A stretch of DNA of 64,000 bases, from assembly GCF_006125015.1 (NCBI RefSeq), contig NZ_SZZN01000001.1, positions 1,364,001-1,428,000 on the forward strand, given 5' to 3'. The notes beneath the pieces were generated by a model. It worked only from the letters and a program-made list of their open reading frames with translations. It ran no database searches and was not told the DNA's origin. The position numbers and the translations under genes are program-made. The stretch is from Roseovarius arcticus (GTDB lineage Bacteria > Pseudomonadota > Alphaproteobacteria > Rhodobacterales > Rhodobacteraceae). Shown piece after piece: positions 9,287 through 18,049 of the stretch (position 1 is its first letter; each line of letters opens with the position of its first letter).

Positions 9287-10494
9287 AACGCGTCGTTATC
9301 ACCGGCGCCGGAACCATCAATTCTTTGGGCCAAGATGTGCCATCGACCTTTGAGGCGATGCGCGAGGGGCGCTGCGGGATCAGCGATCTGGAGTTTCGCG
9401 ATGTGGAGCGTCTGTCGATCCGTATCGGCGGTCAGGTCAAGGGATACGACCCCGAAGCCGCGTTCACCCGGCAGGAACTGGCGCTCTATGATAGATTCAC
9501 CCAATTTGCTGTGATTGCGGCGCGGCAGGCCATTGCGCAATCGGGGATCGAATTCAGCGAGGAGCTGTCGCTGCGCGCCGGCGTCGTGCTGGGCAATTCG
9601 GGTGGCGGAATGACCACCCTCGATGAGAATTACCGCTCCGTCTATGAAGACGGCAAAAACCGCGTCCATCCCTTTGTGGTGCCCAAGCTGATGAACAATG
9701 CCGCGGCCAGCCATGTGTCGATGGCATGGGACCTGCGCGGCCCCAGCTTTACCGTCTCGACGGCCTGCGCATCATCTAATCACGCTATGGCGCAGGCGTT
9801 TCAGATGGTGCATGGCGGCCTGTCGCCTGTGATGGTGACGGGCGGATCGGAATCCATGTTGTGCTTTGGCGGGGTCAAGGCCTGGGAGGGTCTGCGCGTG
9901 ATGTCAAAGGACGGCTGCCGCCCGTTTTCGGCTAATCGTAACGGGATGGTGCAGGGCGAGGGGGCCGGGATCTTTGTCTTTGAGGAATATGAGCATGCAC
10001 GCGCACGCGGCGCCGAGATTCTGGCCGAAGTGATCGGCTATGCCATGTCGTCGGACGCGTCCGACATCGTCATGCCGTCCAAGCAAGGCGCGGCGCGGAC
10101 GATATCCGGCGCGCTGCGCGATGCGCGTCTGGCACCCGAGGATGTGGGATATATCAACGCGCATGGCACCGGAACGGCCGCCAATGACAAGACCGAATGT
10201 GCCGCCGTTGCGGACGTGTTCGGGCGTCACGCCGACAAGCTGATGATGTCGTCCACCAAATCTATGCACGGGCATCTGATCGGCGGTACCGGCGCGGTTG
10301 AACTCTTGGCTTGCATCATGGCGGTGCGCGATGGGGTGATCGCGCCCACGATCAACTTTGAAGAGGCGGACCCCGAATGTGCGCTGGACGTTGTGCCGAA
10401 TGAAGCGCGCGAGGCGCATGTCGACGTGGCGCTGAGTAATGCGTTCGCTTTTGGCGGGCTGAATGCGGTACTGGCGCTGCGCCGAGCAGAGTAA
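9283..10494 (+). CDS. 3-oxoacyl-ACP synthase, KAS II (FabF) type
   Basis: This 403-residue condensing enzyme extends acyl-ACP with malonyl-ACP. It has the full Cys-His-His triad: STACASSNHAM with Cys at 162, the HGTGTAANDK motif, and KSMHGHLIGGTGAVE. The glycine-rich C-terminal NAFAFGGLNAVL is typical of the FabF group. The start is GTG at 9283, which shares four bases (GTGA) with the stop of the acyl carrier gene, so the two are translationally coupled. The pair downstream of lpxD resembles dedicated fatty-acid modules such as those for very long chain or hydroxy acids in rhizobia. No dehydratase or reductase follows; the next gene is on the other strand. Confidence 0.88.
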   Translation: MKRVVITGAGTINSLGQDVPSTFEAMREGRCGISDLEFRDVERLSIRIGGQVKGYDPEAAFTRQELALYDRFTQFAVIAARQAIAQSGIEFSEELSLRAGVVLGNSGGGMTTLDENYRSVYEDGKNRVHPFVVPKLMNNAAASHVSMAWDLRGPSFTVSTACASSNHAMAQAFQMVHGGLSPVMVTGGSESMLCFGGVKAWEGLRVMSKDGCRPFSANRNGMVQGEGAGIFVFEEYEHARARGAEILAEVIGYAMSSDASDIVMPSKQGAARTISGALRDARLAPEDVGYINAHGTGTAANDKTECAAVADVFGRHADKLMMSSTKSMHGHLIGGTGAVELLACIMAVRDGVIAPTINFEEADPECALDVVPNEAREAHVDVALSNAFAFGGLNAVLALRRAE

Positions 10495-10570
10495 AGGGCG
10501 CTGTCTGTGCCGCGAATGATCCGTGGCCAGCACCCCGCCCGCCTCATGTGGTGCTCAATTCATATCGCGC

Positions 10571-10600
10571 AAAAAAAGGGCGAGCCTTTCGGCTCGCCCC
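10571..10600 (-). terminator. Rho-independent terminator for the IalB-family gene
   Basis: Arms GGGCGAGCC (10578-10586) and GGCTCGCCC (10591-10599) enclose a four-base loop. On the minus strand the stem is followed by seven T residues, so it ends transcription of the IalB-family gene. The plus-strand ketosynthase gene ends 76 bases away and would read into the same stem without a T-run. Confidence 0.9.
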
Positions 10601-10623
10601 TGAATTCTTGACGTCAGCGACAG

Positions 10624-11376
10624 TTACTCGGTGAACGCGGCCACCGCTTCGAACCCTGCGGTGAACCCGCTGAGCGATATGTCGATCTTGACGATCTGAT
10701 CTGGCGCCTGCGCGGGCACCAGCACCATCTGCGCCTTATTGCCCTTCTTGAACGCTGCGATGTCTTGCTCTGTCAGGCCGATCTGGGCAATGCAGCCAGC
10801 CTCGGTGCAGACGCGGTAGGGATAGCTCTTGGCCGTGCCGCCATCGACCGAGATTTTCAGCTCTTCGGTCAGCAGCGTGATCAGTGGAACGATAGCCGTC
10901 GCACCGGCAATGGCAGGGGCCTGATTTTCGATTCGAAAGATGCTGAACTCGGCCACAGGATTGCCGCCGGATTCGCGCAGCAGCTGGTAGAGCTGGCATG
11001 GATCCTCGCCATCGGCATTGTGGAAGCAGCGCAAGCTCCAATCGCCGAATTTTTCCTTAACATACACTGCGGGCTGATCAGTGCCGACCTCCCGCCCGGT
11101 CGCAAAGCTTTCGTCGGTGGCGGTATCGGCCGTATCTGCGGCCTCTGAATCTGTTGCCTCCGTGCTGGCGGCCTCAGAGGCGCTATCGGTCGCTGTGCCT
11201 TCGGTCGCTGTGCCTTCGGCTGCGGTGCCGGTCTCGGTCGCTGCGCCAGTAGTGGCATCGGCCTCGACGCCCGTAGTCGTCTCAGTTGCGGTGTCGGCTG
11301 CGGTGTCCTGCGCATAGCCTGCGCCAGCGAGGCTCATGGCGGCAGCAAAAGACAGTAGTGAAAGTGATCTGGGCAT
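10624..11376 (-). CDS. Invasion-associated locus B (IalB) family protein
   Basis: The 250-residue product starts with a signal peptide (MPRSLSLLSFAAAMSLAGAGYA). Next comes a low-complexity block of Ala, Thr, Glu and Asp, about residues 22-88. The IalB domain follows from about residue 95: VKEKFGDWSLRCF, then CQLYQLLR and a CTEAGC pair. IalB was named for a role in erythrocyte invasion by Bartonella, but family members are widespread in free-living alphaproteobacteria with unknown function. The low-complexity linker contains short DNA repeats (a 15-base unit repeated at about 11190-11220), so its length may vary between strains. I prefer ATG 11376 over 11394 because it has GGGG upstream and begins the signal peptide. 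Confidence 0.8.
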   Translation of the reverse strand: MPRSLSLLSFAAAMSLAGAGYAQDTAADTATETTTGVEADATTGAATETGTAAEGTATEGTATDSASEAASTEATDSEAADTADTATDESFATGREVGTDQPAVYVKEKFGDWSLRCFHNADGEDPCQLYQLLRESGGNPVAEFSIFRIENQAPAIAGATAIVPLITLLTEELKISVDGGTAKSYPYRVCTEAGCIAQIGLTEQDIAAFKKGNKAQMVLVPAQAPDQIVKIDISLSGFTAGFEAVAAFTE

Positions 11377-11516
11377 AGTGTCCCCGTAATTCATTGAAGT
11401 TTCATGGCGCGTCTAACATGGAGCGCGGGTGCTGTCAGGATAAAACATCAGACCCATCAAGCGTGCAAGGCGGATTTCCGCGCGGAGATCTGCAGCGCGG
11501 CAACAAGCCCGCTTCC

Positions 11517-11545
11517 AAAGAAAAAGGAGCCTCGCGGCCCCTTTT
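11517..11545 (-). terminator. Intrinsic terminator, minus strand, no assigned gene
   Basis: On the minus strand a 10-pair stem (one G-T pair) with loop GCGA is followed by TTTTTCTTT. On the plus strand the stem contains an A-C mismatch, so the structure favours the minus direction. No gene ends here, so it may close a small RNA started between 11546 and 11700. Confidence 0.7.
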
Positions 11546-11700
11546 CCCCTATTCTCCCTGCCGGACTTGGCCGGCTTGCTCATTAGGACGGACGCTACGG
11601 CACGAATAATTCTTCGTCAACAGTCAAAATTGCGTGATCTTTCAGACCCTACAAATTGCAGGACGCCGTGACGTGCCACCAGCGAAATAAGGGCGAGCGG

Positions 11701-11728
11701 AAAAAAGGCCGCACCCATGGGCGCGGCC
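11701..11728 (-). terminator. Second intrinsic terminator, minus strand, no assigned gene
   Basis: Minus-strand arms GGCCGC and GCGGCC enclose a loop of about 10 bases and are followed by TTTTTT. The RNA just upstream would contain CUUCCUCCCU, a pyrimidine stretch able to pair with Shine-Dalgarno sequences. No coding gene ends here. Confidence 0.65.
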
Positions 11729-11867
11729 AGTCTGACAGGGAGGAAGTCACCCCGGCACCCAAGGACATGATGCGCCGGAATGAAATTGATACTGGCACCA
11801 TTAGGTTAAGATTGTATGTTCATGCGGTACGCCCAGACTGCGTGCGCAGGCAGTAAAGGCGGTAATT

Positions 11868-13412
11868 GTGAGCGACAGCATTTTCATCGGTGGCGGCGGG
11901 CCGGATTACGCGGCGGCACAGACCCTTGGCCTGAAATACGCTAACCGGCATGGCCTGATCGCTGGCGCCACCGGCACCGGCAAGACGGTGACACTGCAAA
12001 TCCTCGCCGAAGGCTTCTCGGCAGCGGGTGTTCCGGTGTTTCTGTCAGACGTCAAAGGCGATCTTTCCGGCCTCGCCGAAGCGGGCAGCGACGACTTCAA
12101 GCTGCACAACGCCTTCACCACCCGCGCGTCCAAAATCGGGCTGACGGAGTACAACTATCAGGCGTTCCCCGTCACGTTTTGGGATCTCTTTGGCCAGCAG
12201 GGCCACCCGGTGCGCACGACGCTTGCCGAAATGGGACCACTGCTGCTGAGCCGTCTGATGGAGCTGAGCGAGGCACAAGAAGGCATCATGAACATCGCCT
12301 TTCGTGTCGCCGACGAGCAGGGGATGCCGCTACTGGACCTCAAGGACCTGCAATCGCTGCTGGTTTGGGTTGGCGAAAATCGCGAGACACTGTCGCTGCG
12401 TTATGGCAACGTATCAACGGCCTCCGTGGGCGCGATCCAGCGCCAGCTTATGGTATTGGAAAATCAGGGTGGCACCGAACTCTTTGGAGAACCTGCGCTG
12501 GAGCTGTCGGATCTTATGCATATCGGCGCAGACGGGCGGGGCCAGATCAACATCCTCGCTGCAGACAAGTTAATGGGTGCGCCGCGCCTATATGCTACTT
12601 TCCTTTTATGGCTGCTGTCCGAGTTGTTTGAGACGCTGCCTGAGGTAGGCGATCCGGACAAGCCCAAGTTGGTATTCTTCTTTGACGAGGCGCATTTATT
12701 GTTCGATGACGCGCCCAAGGCGCTGGTGGACAAGGTCGAGCAGGTCGCGCGCCTGATCCGCTCCAAAGGGGTCGGCGTCTATTTCATCACGCAAAACCCT
12801 GATGACGTGCCCGAAGATATTCTTGGCCAGTTGGGCAACCGGGTTCAGCACGCTTTGCGCGCATTCACCGCGCGCGACCGTAAGGCGCTAAGCCGCGCGG
12901 CCGAAACTTACCGGCCAAACGAGCGTTTCAGCACCGTTGATGCCATTCGCGACGTTGGCGTGGGCGAGGCGGTGACATCCATGTTGGAGAACAAGGGCGT
13001 ACCGGGCATCGTGGAGCGAACGCTGATCCGCCCGCCATCATCCAAGCTGGGGCCGATCAGCGATGCCGCCCGCCGCGCCGCGATGCAGGCGTCACCAGTC
13101 GCAGGCAAATACGAGGCGTTGGTTGATCGCAAATCAGCCTATGAGATCCTGAGGGACCGGGCCGATGAGGCCGCCAAAGGAGCCGCAGAGGCCGAAGTGG
13201 AAGCGGAGGAGAAATCCGTTGCCGAGCGCGAGTTCAACGCGGGTCGCCGATATTCAGGCAAACGCGTCGACCGTTCCACCGCGCAGCCGCGCGAAGGCAT
13301 GGGCCTCCAGTTCGGCCGCGCAGCTGCAAATGCGGTACTTAAAGAGTTGAAGGGGACCACGGGCCGCCGTCTGGTGCGGGGTATTCTTGGGGGACTTTTC
13401 AAGGGACGTTAA
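11868..13412 (+). CDS. HerA-like / DUF853 (YjgR-type) P-loop ATPase
   Basis: This 514-residue ATPase belongs to the DUF853 group, related to the HerA/FtsK translocases; cellular function is not established. Walker A GATGTGKT lies at residues 33-40 and Walker B is LVFFFDEAHLLFDDAP near residue 270. FITQNPDDVPEDILGQLGNRVQHALRAF follows, which looks like the sensor and arginine-finger region. The C-terminal 90 residues are rich in Ala, Glu and Lys and likely helical. The start is GTG at 11868. The gene stands alone between a non-coding stretch and the HU-like gene 87 bases downstream. Confidence 0.85.
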   Translation: MSDSIFIGGGGPDYAAAQTLGLKYANRHGLIAGATGTGKTVTLQILAEGFSAAGVPVFLSDVKGDLSGLAEAGSDDFKLHNAFTTRASKIGLTEYNYQAFPVTFWDLFGQQGHPVRTTLAEMGPLLLSRLMELSEAQEGIMNIAFRVADEQGMPLLDLKDLQSLLVWVGENRETLSLRYGNVSTASVGAIQRQLMVLENQGGTELFGEPALELSDLMHIGADGRGQINILAADKLMGAPRLYATFLLWLLSELFETLPEVGDPDKPKLVFFFDEAHLLFDDAPKALVDKVEQVARLIRSKGVGVYFITQNPDDVPEDILGQLGNRVQHALRAFTARDRKALSRAAETYRPNERFSTVDAIRDVGVGEAVTSMLENKGVPGIVERTLIRPPSSKLGPISDAARRAAMQASPVAGKYEALVDRKSAYEILRDRADEAAKGAAEAEVEAEEKSVAEREFNAGRRYSGKRVDRSTAQPREGMGLQFGRAAANAVLKELKGTTGRRLVRGILGGLFKGR

Positions 13413-13499
13413 CCCATCGCAAGGTAAGGCAAGTCTGGCAAAATGCGCGCAAGGCAGCTAGTCTGTTGCTAAGATAGAAACAATAAAGGGGCAGCCACA

Positions 13500-14033
13500 A
13501 TGGCAAGCCGTAAATCAGCAGGCAGTAAGATGAAATCTAAGGGACTAAAATCCAGCCGGCCCAGTGCCATGCCACCCAAGACACCAGCGCCCCTGCGCGC
13601 GCAGGGCGGGCCGACCACGCTGGTCCCAAAACCACCTCTGAAGGGCGAAGATACCGGTAAAATCGCGAAGCCGCCACGCGACGCCTCAATGCCTGATGAT
13701 GCAGGCGACAATCCCCTCAAAAAACAAGAGTTGATCGCGAAGGTCGTCGAACGCTCGGAGGTGGCTAAAAAGCACGCCAAGCCGGTCATCGAGGCCATGC
13801 TGGCGGTGCTGGGAGACGCGCTTGCTGAGGGCCGCGATCTGAACCTGCAGCCCATGGGCAAGATCAAGCGTAAGCGCATGAAAGAAACTGAGAAGGCGCG
13901 CATTATCGTCGCCAATATCCGCCAGCCTAAATCACTGGGTTCCAGCGGCAATGCGCCATTACCCGGAAGCACGCCTGGCGGCGCACTCGCCCCACCCAAA
14001 CAATCGGTTGCAGAGGACGGCGAGGGGCGCTAA
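13500..14033 (+). CDS. HU/IHF-like DNA-binding protein with basic Pro-rich N-terminal tail
   Basis: The 177-residue product has a disordered, Lys/Pro/Ser-rich first part (about residues 1-75). A domain that resembles the helical half of HU follows, from KKQELIAKVVERSEVAKKHAKPVIEAMLAVLGDALAEG. The expected GFGTF and the Arg-rich beta-arm of HU are replaced by LNLQPMGKIKRKRMKETEKARIIVANIRQP, which is shorter. It ends in a Pro/Gly/Ala tail. Standard HU is about 90 residues, so this is a long, modified form, perhaps a nucleoid protein. The assignment to the HU fold is good but not certain; its DNA-binding mode cannot be inferred. Confidence 0.7.
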   Translation: MASRKSAGSKMKSKGLKSSRPSAMPPKTPAPLRAQGGPTTLVPKPPLKGEDTGKIAKPPRDASMPDDAGDNPLKKQELIAKVVERSEVAKKHAKPVIEAMLAVLGDALAEGRDLNLQPMGKIKRKRMKETEKARIIVANIRQPKSLGSSGNAPLPGSTPGGALAPPKQSVAEDGEGR

Positions 14034-14045
14034 AAAACGCCCCGA

Positions 14046-14120
14046 GGGTGATTAGCTCAGTGGTAGAGCGCTTCGTTCACATCGAAGATGTCAGGGGTTC
14101 AAGTCCCTTATCACCCACCA
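14046..14120 (+). tRNA. tRNA-Val (anticodon CAC)
   Basis: The full cloverleaf is visible. The acceptor GGGTGAT pairs with ATCACCC, and the D arm contains AGCTCAGTGGTAGAGC. The anticodon stem CTTCG/CGAAG encloses loop TTCACAT, so the anticodon is CAC. The T arm is AGGGG-TTCAAGT-CCCTT and the CCA end is encoded. It starts 12 bases after the HU-like stop codon. Confidence 0.96.
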
Positions 14121-14371
14121 TCCTCTTGCTACATATTCTGTCGTTAAATTAATCGCTTAGGTATGCATCCTGAATGCGATGTGATGCAAGTCGGCTGCAG
14201 ATTAACGCTGATAAGCGGGAGTAAGATGTGATCGATAAATTATGGCTAGATTAGCACAAAGAGAGCCATACGCATGACGTTTAGGTCACGCGGGCGTCGC
14301 GAGATTTCAGGTTTTACTAACGTTATCAGGATGATGTTCGATAAAGATAATCTATTGAGTGTGTCACCGCT

Positions 14372-15535
14372 ATGACACCCGGTGCGCGTGTCCAAGCTGC
14401 GATTGAACTGCTCGACAGTATCGATACTGGCGGGTCCGCCGAAAAGGTGCTGACCAGTTGGGGGCGCCGTTCGCGCTTTGCCGGGTCAGGCGATAGGGCA
14501 GCGGTCCGTGATCACGTCTTTCAGGTGCTGCGCTGCTATCGGTCCTACGCTTGCCTCGGCGGGGCGCAAACTGGTCGGGGCCGTATGATCGGTGCGCTGC
14601 GTGCTGAGGGGCTGGACCCCGCGGACACCTTTACGGGCGAAGGTCATGCGCCTGCGCCACTGACGAACATGGAACTATCTGCCGGTGTTGAGCCGGTCGG
14701 CGCTGATGCCCTTGATCTGAACGATTGGGTGCTGGACGAGTTTCGCGCATCGCTCGGCAGTTGCGCTGAGGCTGCTGCCATGGCTCTGCGCACGCGCGCG
14801 CCTGTGATGGTGCGCGTGGATCTGCGCCGTGCCACGCGCGACGATGCAATTGGGGTGTTGGCTGGAGATAACATTAGCTCCGCCGTTCATCCGATTGCAA
14901 CTACAGCATTATGCATTACTGGCGGTGCCCGACGTATTGCGCGTAGCCGAGCTTATCTCGACGGAATGATTGAGCTTCAGGACGGTTCCGGACAGGCGGC
15001 GATGGAGGCGATTGAGCTGGAAGGCGTGCAAAGCATCCTTGATTATTGCGCGGGCGGCGGTGGCAAGGCGCTGGCGCTCGCCACACGGTCAGATGCGCGA
15101 ATATACGTGCATGATGTTGATCCGTCGCGGATGCAGGATATTCCTGCGCGTGCGGCGCGCGCAGGTGTGAGCATCACCTCACTTTTAACATCAGCTTTGC
15201 CGCGTAAGGCGCCGTATGATATAGTTTTATGTGATGCGCCATGTTCTGGCAGCGGGACGTGGCGGCGCACTCCCGAGGCAAAATGGCGTCTGACGTCCGA
15301 AAGGCTAACGGCATTGACGCAATTGCAGTCTCAGATCCTGCCCTCTGCAGCGGCGCTTGTCGCCCCTAAGGGTCAGCTCATTTACGCCACATGCTCGCTG
15401 CTGAAAGCAGAAAATGAGGATCGCATAGATGCCTTTTTGAGCACGGTGCCGGGATGGAAACTTGTGCGGGCGAGGCGCTTTGATGTGACTGACGGTGGTG
15501 ACGGCTTCTTTCTGGCCCGGATGATACGCCTCTGA
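14372..15535 (+). CDS. RsmB/NOP-family rRNA m5C methyltransferase
   Basis: This 387-residue SAM-dependent RNA cytosine-5 methyltransferase is of the RsmB/Sun type. The N-terminal third is the NusB-like helical region. The catalytic domain has motif I DYCAGGGGKALALA near residue 225, the LCDAPCSGSGTWRR motif with one catalytic Cys, and IYATCSLLKAEN with the second Cys. All key residues are present. Relatives methylate 16S rRNA at C967; the precise target here is inferred. An ORF of 33 codons (14274-14375) ends with its TGA overlapping this ATG, which may be chance. Confidence 0.86.
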   Translation: MTPGARVQAAIELLDSIDTGGSAEKVLTSWGRRSRFAGSGDRAAVRDHVFQVLRCYRSYACLGGAQTGRGRMIGALRAEGLDPADTFTGEGHAPAPLTNMELSAGVEPVGADALDLNDWVLDEFRASLGSCAEAAAMALRTRAPVMVRVDLRRATRDDAIGVLAGDNISSAVHPIATTALCITGGARRIARSRAYLDGMIELQDGSGQAAMEAIELEGVQSILDYCAGGGGKALALATRSDARIYVHDVDPSRMQDIPARAARAGVSITSLLTSALPRKAPYDIVLCDAPCSGSGTWRRTPEAKWRLTSERLTALTQLQSQILPSAAALVAPKGQLIYATCSLLKAENEDRIDAFLSTVPGWKLVRARRFDVTDGGDGFFLARMIRL

Positions 15536-15571
15536 TAACTGCTGCCGGAATTCTGAATTCTCTGCCCTGCG

Positions 15572-15586
15572 TTAAGACGACATTAA
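15572..15586. promoter_or_regulatory. Perfect CtrA box upstream of cckA
   Basis: The sequence TTAA-GACGACA-TTAA matches the CtrA full-site consensus TTAA-N7-TTAA exactly. It lies 54 bases before the TTG start of cckA, in the 104-base gap after the RsmB-like gene. CtrA binding here would make the kinase gene a target of its own pathway. The match is seen directly; binding is inferred. Confidence 0.7.
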
Positions 15587-15639
15587 TCCGTTTAAACGAA
15601 TATCTAAGGGACCGAACCCGTAGCACGAGGCCTGTTCGC

Positions 15640-17937
15640 TTGACCATATTTGTAAAAACTCTTGGCCCGATCCAACGCGCGGCTACCCAGATGCGCCCGC
15701 ATGCCGGACTTATCCTTTGTTCGGCCGTTCTGTTCGCGATAACCGCGTTCTTGATTCAGCCGGGGGCAGAGCGGTACCTCACTGTGCTGGTATCGTTGGC
15801 CTTGGGATGCAGCGCGCTCTGGATTGTGATTGTTTCGCGGATCGGCGATTTGGCGGGCGCGCAGGCGGTGTGCGGCGTACGCACGCTGATTGCGCATGAT
15901 GCGGCGCCTAGCATCGTCACTGGCCCCGACGGTGCCGTTATCTATTGTAATGATGCGGCGGAGCGAGCCTACAAGGCACGAAAGTTCGATACCCTGCCAG
16001 CGGCATTGCAACAACTCATCGCCAATCCCAGCGCGTTGCTTCATCGCCTCAGGACAAAGGCGGGATCCGCAGGATCAGCCCACGAGGATATAGTGACTGG
16101 GACGGGCCATGTGCGCCTGTCGGTCCACGAGGCCGGGTCTGAGATGCTGTTGTGGCGGATCGAAAAATCGGCAGACATCGCCGCGCGTCGCAGCGATGCA
16201 GTGCCCCTGCCCATGCTTACGGTTGGGCGCAACAACGCAGTCCTTTTTATGAATGACGCCGCTCGCTTGCTGATTGGCGAGCGGGCCCGGACCCTCGACC
16301 GGATTTGTCCCAAACTGCCGCTCAGATCGGGACAAATGAATGACATCAGCACACAGTCTGGTGTGCAATCATGTCTGGTTGTGGAGCTTGAGGGAATCGC
16401 TGGCCGGCGCGAGGTTTTCGTGCTGCCCGGCATCGCCGCCACGGAGCGTCCTTCTGATGGGTGGACATTCTTTGACGAACTGCCCGTTCCACTGCTCAAG
16501 CTGACACGTGCGGGTGCAATCCAGCTTTGCAACAAGCCGGCGAGCGATCTTTTGGGTTGCAGAGACTGGACTGGCAAACAGATTACCGACCTGCTTGAGG
16601 GGCTGGGTCGATCTATTCCCGACTGGCTGGAGGATGCCGCACTGGCGCGCGGCACAACGCATTCAGAGTTTTTGCGCGTGCGACGCTCTGATCGGGAGGT
16701 TTTCCTTCAGGTGACACTCAACCGCGCCACGGAGGACGGCGAGCCTGTGCTTATCGCCGTCTTGAATGATGCGACCGAATTGAAATCGCTCGAAGCGCAA
16801 TTTGTCCAATCACAAAAAATGCAGGCAATCGGCCAACTTGCGGGCGGTGTGGCGCATGATTTTAATAACTTGCTTACAGCGATTTCCGGTCATTGCGACC
16901 TGCTTTTGCTGCGCCATGATCAGGGCGATTCGGACTATGGCGATCTTCTTCAGATCGCTCAGAACGCAAATCGCGCCGCAGCGTTGGTCAATCAGCTGCT
17001 GGCCTATTCCCGCAAGCAGACCCTAAGACCAGAGGTCATGGACCTGCGCGACGCGATGTCGGATCTGACGCATTTACTTAACCGCCTTGTTGGTGAAAAG
17101 GTCATTCTGTCGCTCAATCACGATCCGACCCTATGGTCGATCCGCGCAGACAAACGCCAGTTTGAGCAGGTGGTCATGAACCTCGTCGTCAACGCCCGCG
17201 ATGCGATGCCGGATGGAGGCGAGATTCGTATTGAAACTCAGAATGTAACCTTGACTGATCCCATCCACCGCGATCGGGCCGTTGTGTCACCCGGCCGCTG
17301 GGTTCGCATCAGCGTGACCGATGAAGGTAGCGGTATCCCGCGAGATCGGCTGCAGAAGGTATTTGAGCCCTTTTTCACTACAAAACGGACCGGCGAGGGA
17401 ACCGGGCTCGGCCTTTCCACGGCCTACGGGATCGTAAAGCAGACCGGTGGTTTCATATTTGTGGATAGCGAGCATAACGCCGGAACCACGTTCTTCTTGA
17501 TGTTCCCGGCTTACGAAAACGTTGTCACACCAGTCAAAGCGCTGCCCAAACCTCAATTCGACGAAAGCCCGGCAGAAGGTATCGTGCTTTTGGTCGAGGA
17601 CGAGGCACCGGTACGCGCCTTTGCATCGCGCGCGTTGCAGATGCGTGGATTTACCGTTCTGGAGGCCGATTCAGCCGAGGAGGCGCTGGAAATCTTGGCC
17701 GACCCAACCGTCAGCGTAGACGTCTTTGTCACCGATGTGGTCATGCCCGGACTTGATGGCCCGAGCTGGGTGCAACAGGCACTCAAAACGCGGCCGCACG
17801 CGCGCGTAGTGTTCGTTTCAGGATATGCCGAAGAGGATTTTGGCGATACGCAGGCTCGAATTCCAAACTCGGTCTTTCTTCCAAAGCCGTTTTCGTTGAC
17901 AGATTTGACGGAGATCGTGCAGCGCCAACTACAGTAG
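15640..17937 (+). CDS. cckA: Hybrid sensor histidine kinase CckA
   Basis: CckA feeds phosphate through ChpT to CtrA and CpdR, setting cell-cycle, motility or gene-transfer programmes in alphaproteobacteria. The 765-residue product has two membrane helices (about residues 22-40 and 46-68), two PAS-like sensor regions (about 85-180 and 270-385) and a HisKA domain. The phosphorylation site GVAHDFNN has His at residue 406. An HATPase_c domain follows ([10 protein letters not shown], then [11 protein letters not shown]), and then a C-terminal receiver with phospho-acceptor Asp at 699 in [11 protein letters not shown]. The start is TTG at 15640; no ATG precedes the first helix closely. SciP and CtrA are encoded 27 kb away. 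Confidence 0.94.
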   Translation: MTIFVKTLGPIQRAATQMRPHAGLILCSAVLFAITAFLIQPGAERYLTVLVSLALGCSALWIVIVSRIGDLAGAQAVCGVRTLIAHDAAPSIVTGPDGAVIYCNDAAERAYKARKFDTLPAALQQLIANPSALLHRLRTKAGSAGSAHEDIVTGTGHVRLSVHEAGSEMLLWRIEKSADIAARRSDAVPLPMLTVGRNNAVLFMNDAARLLIGERARTLDRICPKLPLRSGQMNDISTQSGVQSCLVVELEGIAGRREVFVLPGIAATERPSDGWTFFDELPVPLLKLTRAGAIQLCNKPASDLLGCRDWTGKQITDLLEGLGRSIPDWLEDAALARGTTHSEFLRVRRSDREVFLQVTLNRATEDGEPVLIAVLNDATELKSLEAQFVQSQKMQAIGQLAGGVAHDFNNLLTAISGHCDLLLLRHDQGDSDYGDLLQIAQNANRAAALVNQLLAYSRKQTLRPEVMDLRDAMSDLTHLLNRLVGEKVILSLNHDPTLWSIRADKRQFEQVVMNLVVNARDAMPDGGEIRIETQNVTLTDPIHRDRAVVSPGRWVRISVTDEGSGIPRDRLQKVFEPFFTTKRTGEGTGLGLSTAYGIVKQTGGFIFVDSEHNAGTTFFLMFPAYENVVTPVKALPKPQFDESPAEGIVLLVEDEAPVRAFASRALQMRGFTVLEADSAEEALEILADPTVSVDVFVTDVVMPGLDGPSWVQQALKTRPHARVVFVSGYAEEDFGDTQARIPNSVFLPKPFSLTDLTEIVQRQLQ

Positions 17938-18049
17938 TCGTAGCAATGACGCGAAGACTGGTGCCTAGTCAGGAGAATGTTAAGTGCCTGGCCTTGATAC
18001 CAAAAAACCAAAAAATGGCTGGGCCAGTCGCCGGACGGCAGCGCCTCGT

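Larger units (their letters stand above)
11395..11867. other. Non-coding stretch with two minus-strand terminators
   Basis: This is a 473-base gap between the IalB-family gene and the HerA-like gene. It contains two intrinsic terminators, both oriented to stop minus-strand transcription, at 11517-11545 and 11701-11728, with no annotated gene upstream of either. Between them, on the minus strand, lie a TTGACG box (about 11620) and a GCCGG/CCGGC hairpin. Short ORFs here have no good ribosome site. The simplest readings are two small RNAs, or one small RNA plus a roadblock to antisense transcription. Confidence 0.5.
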
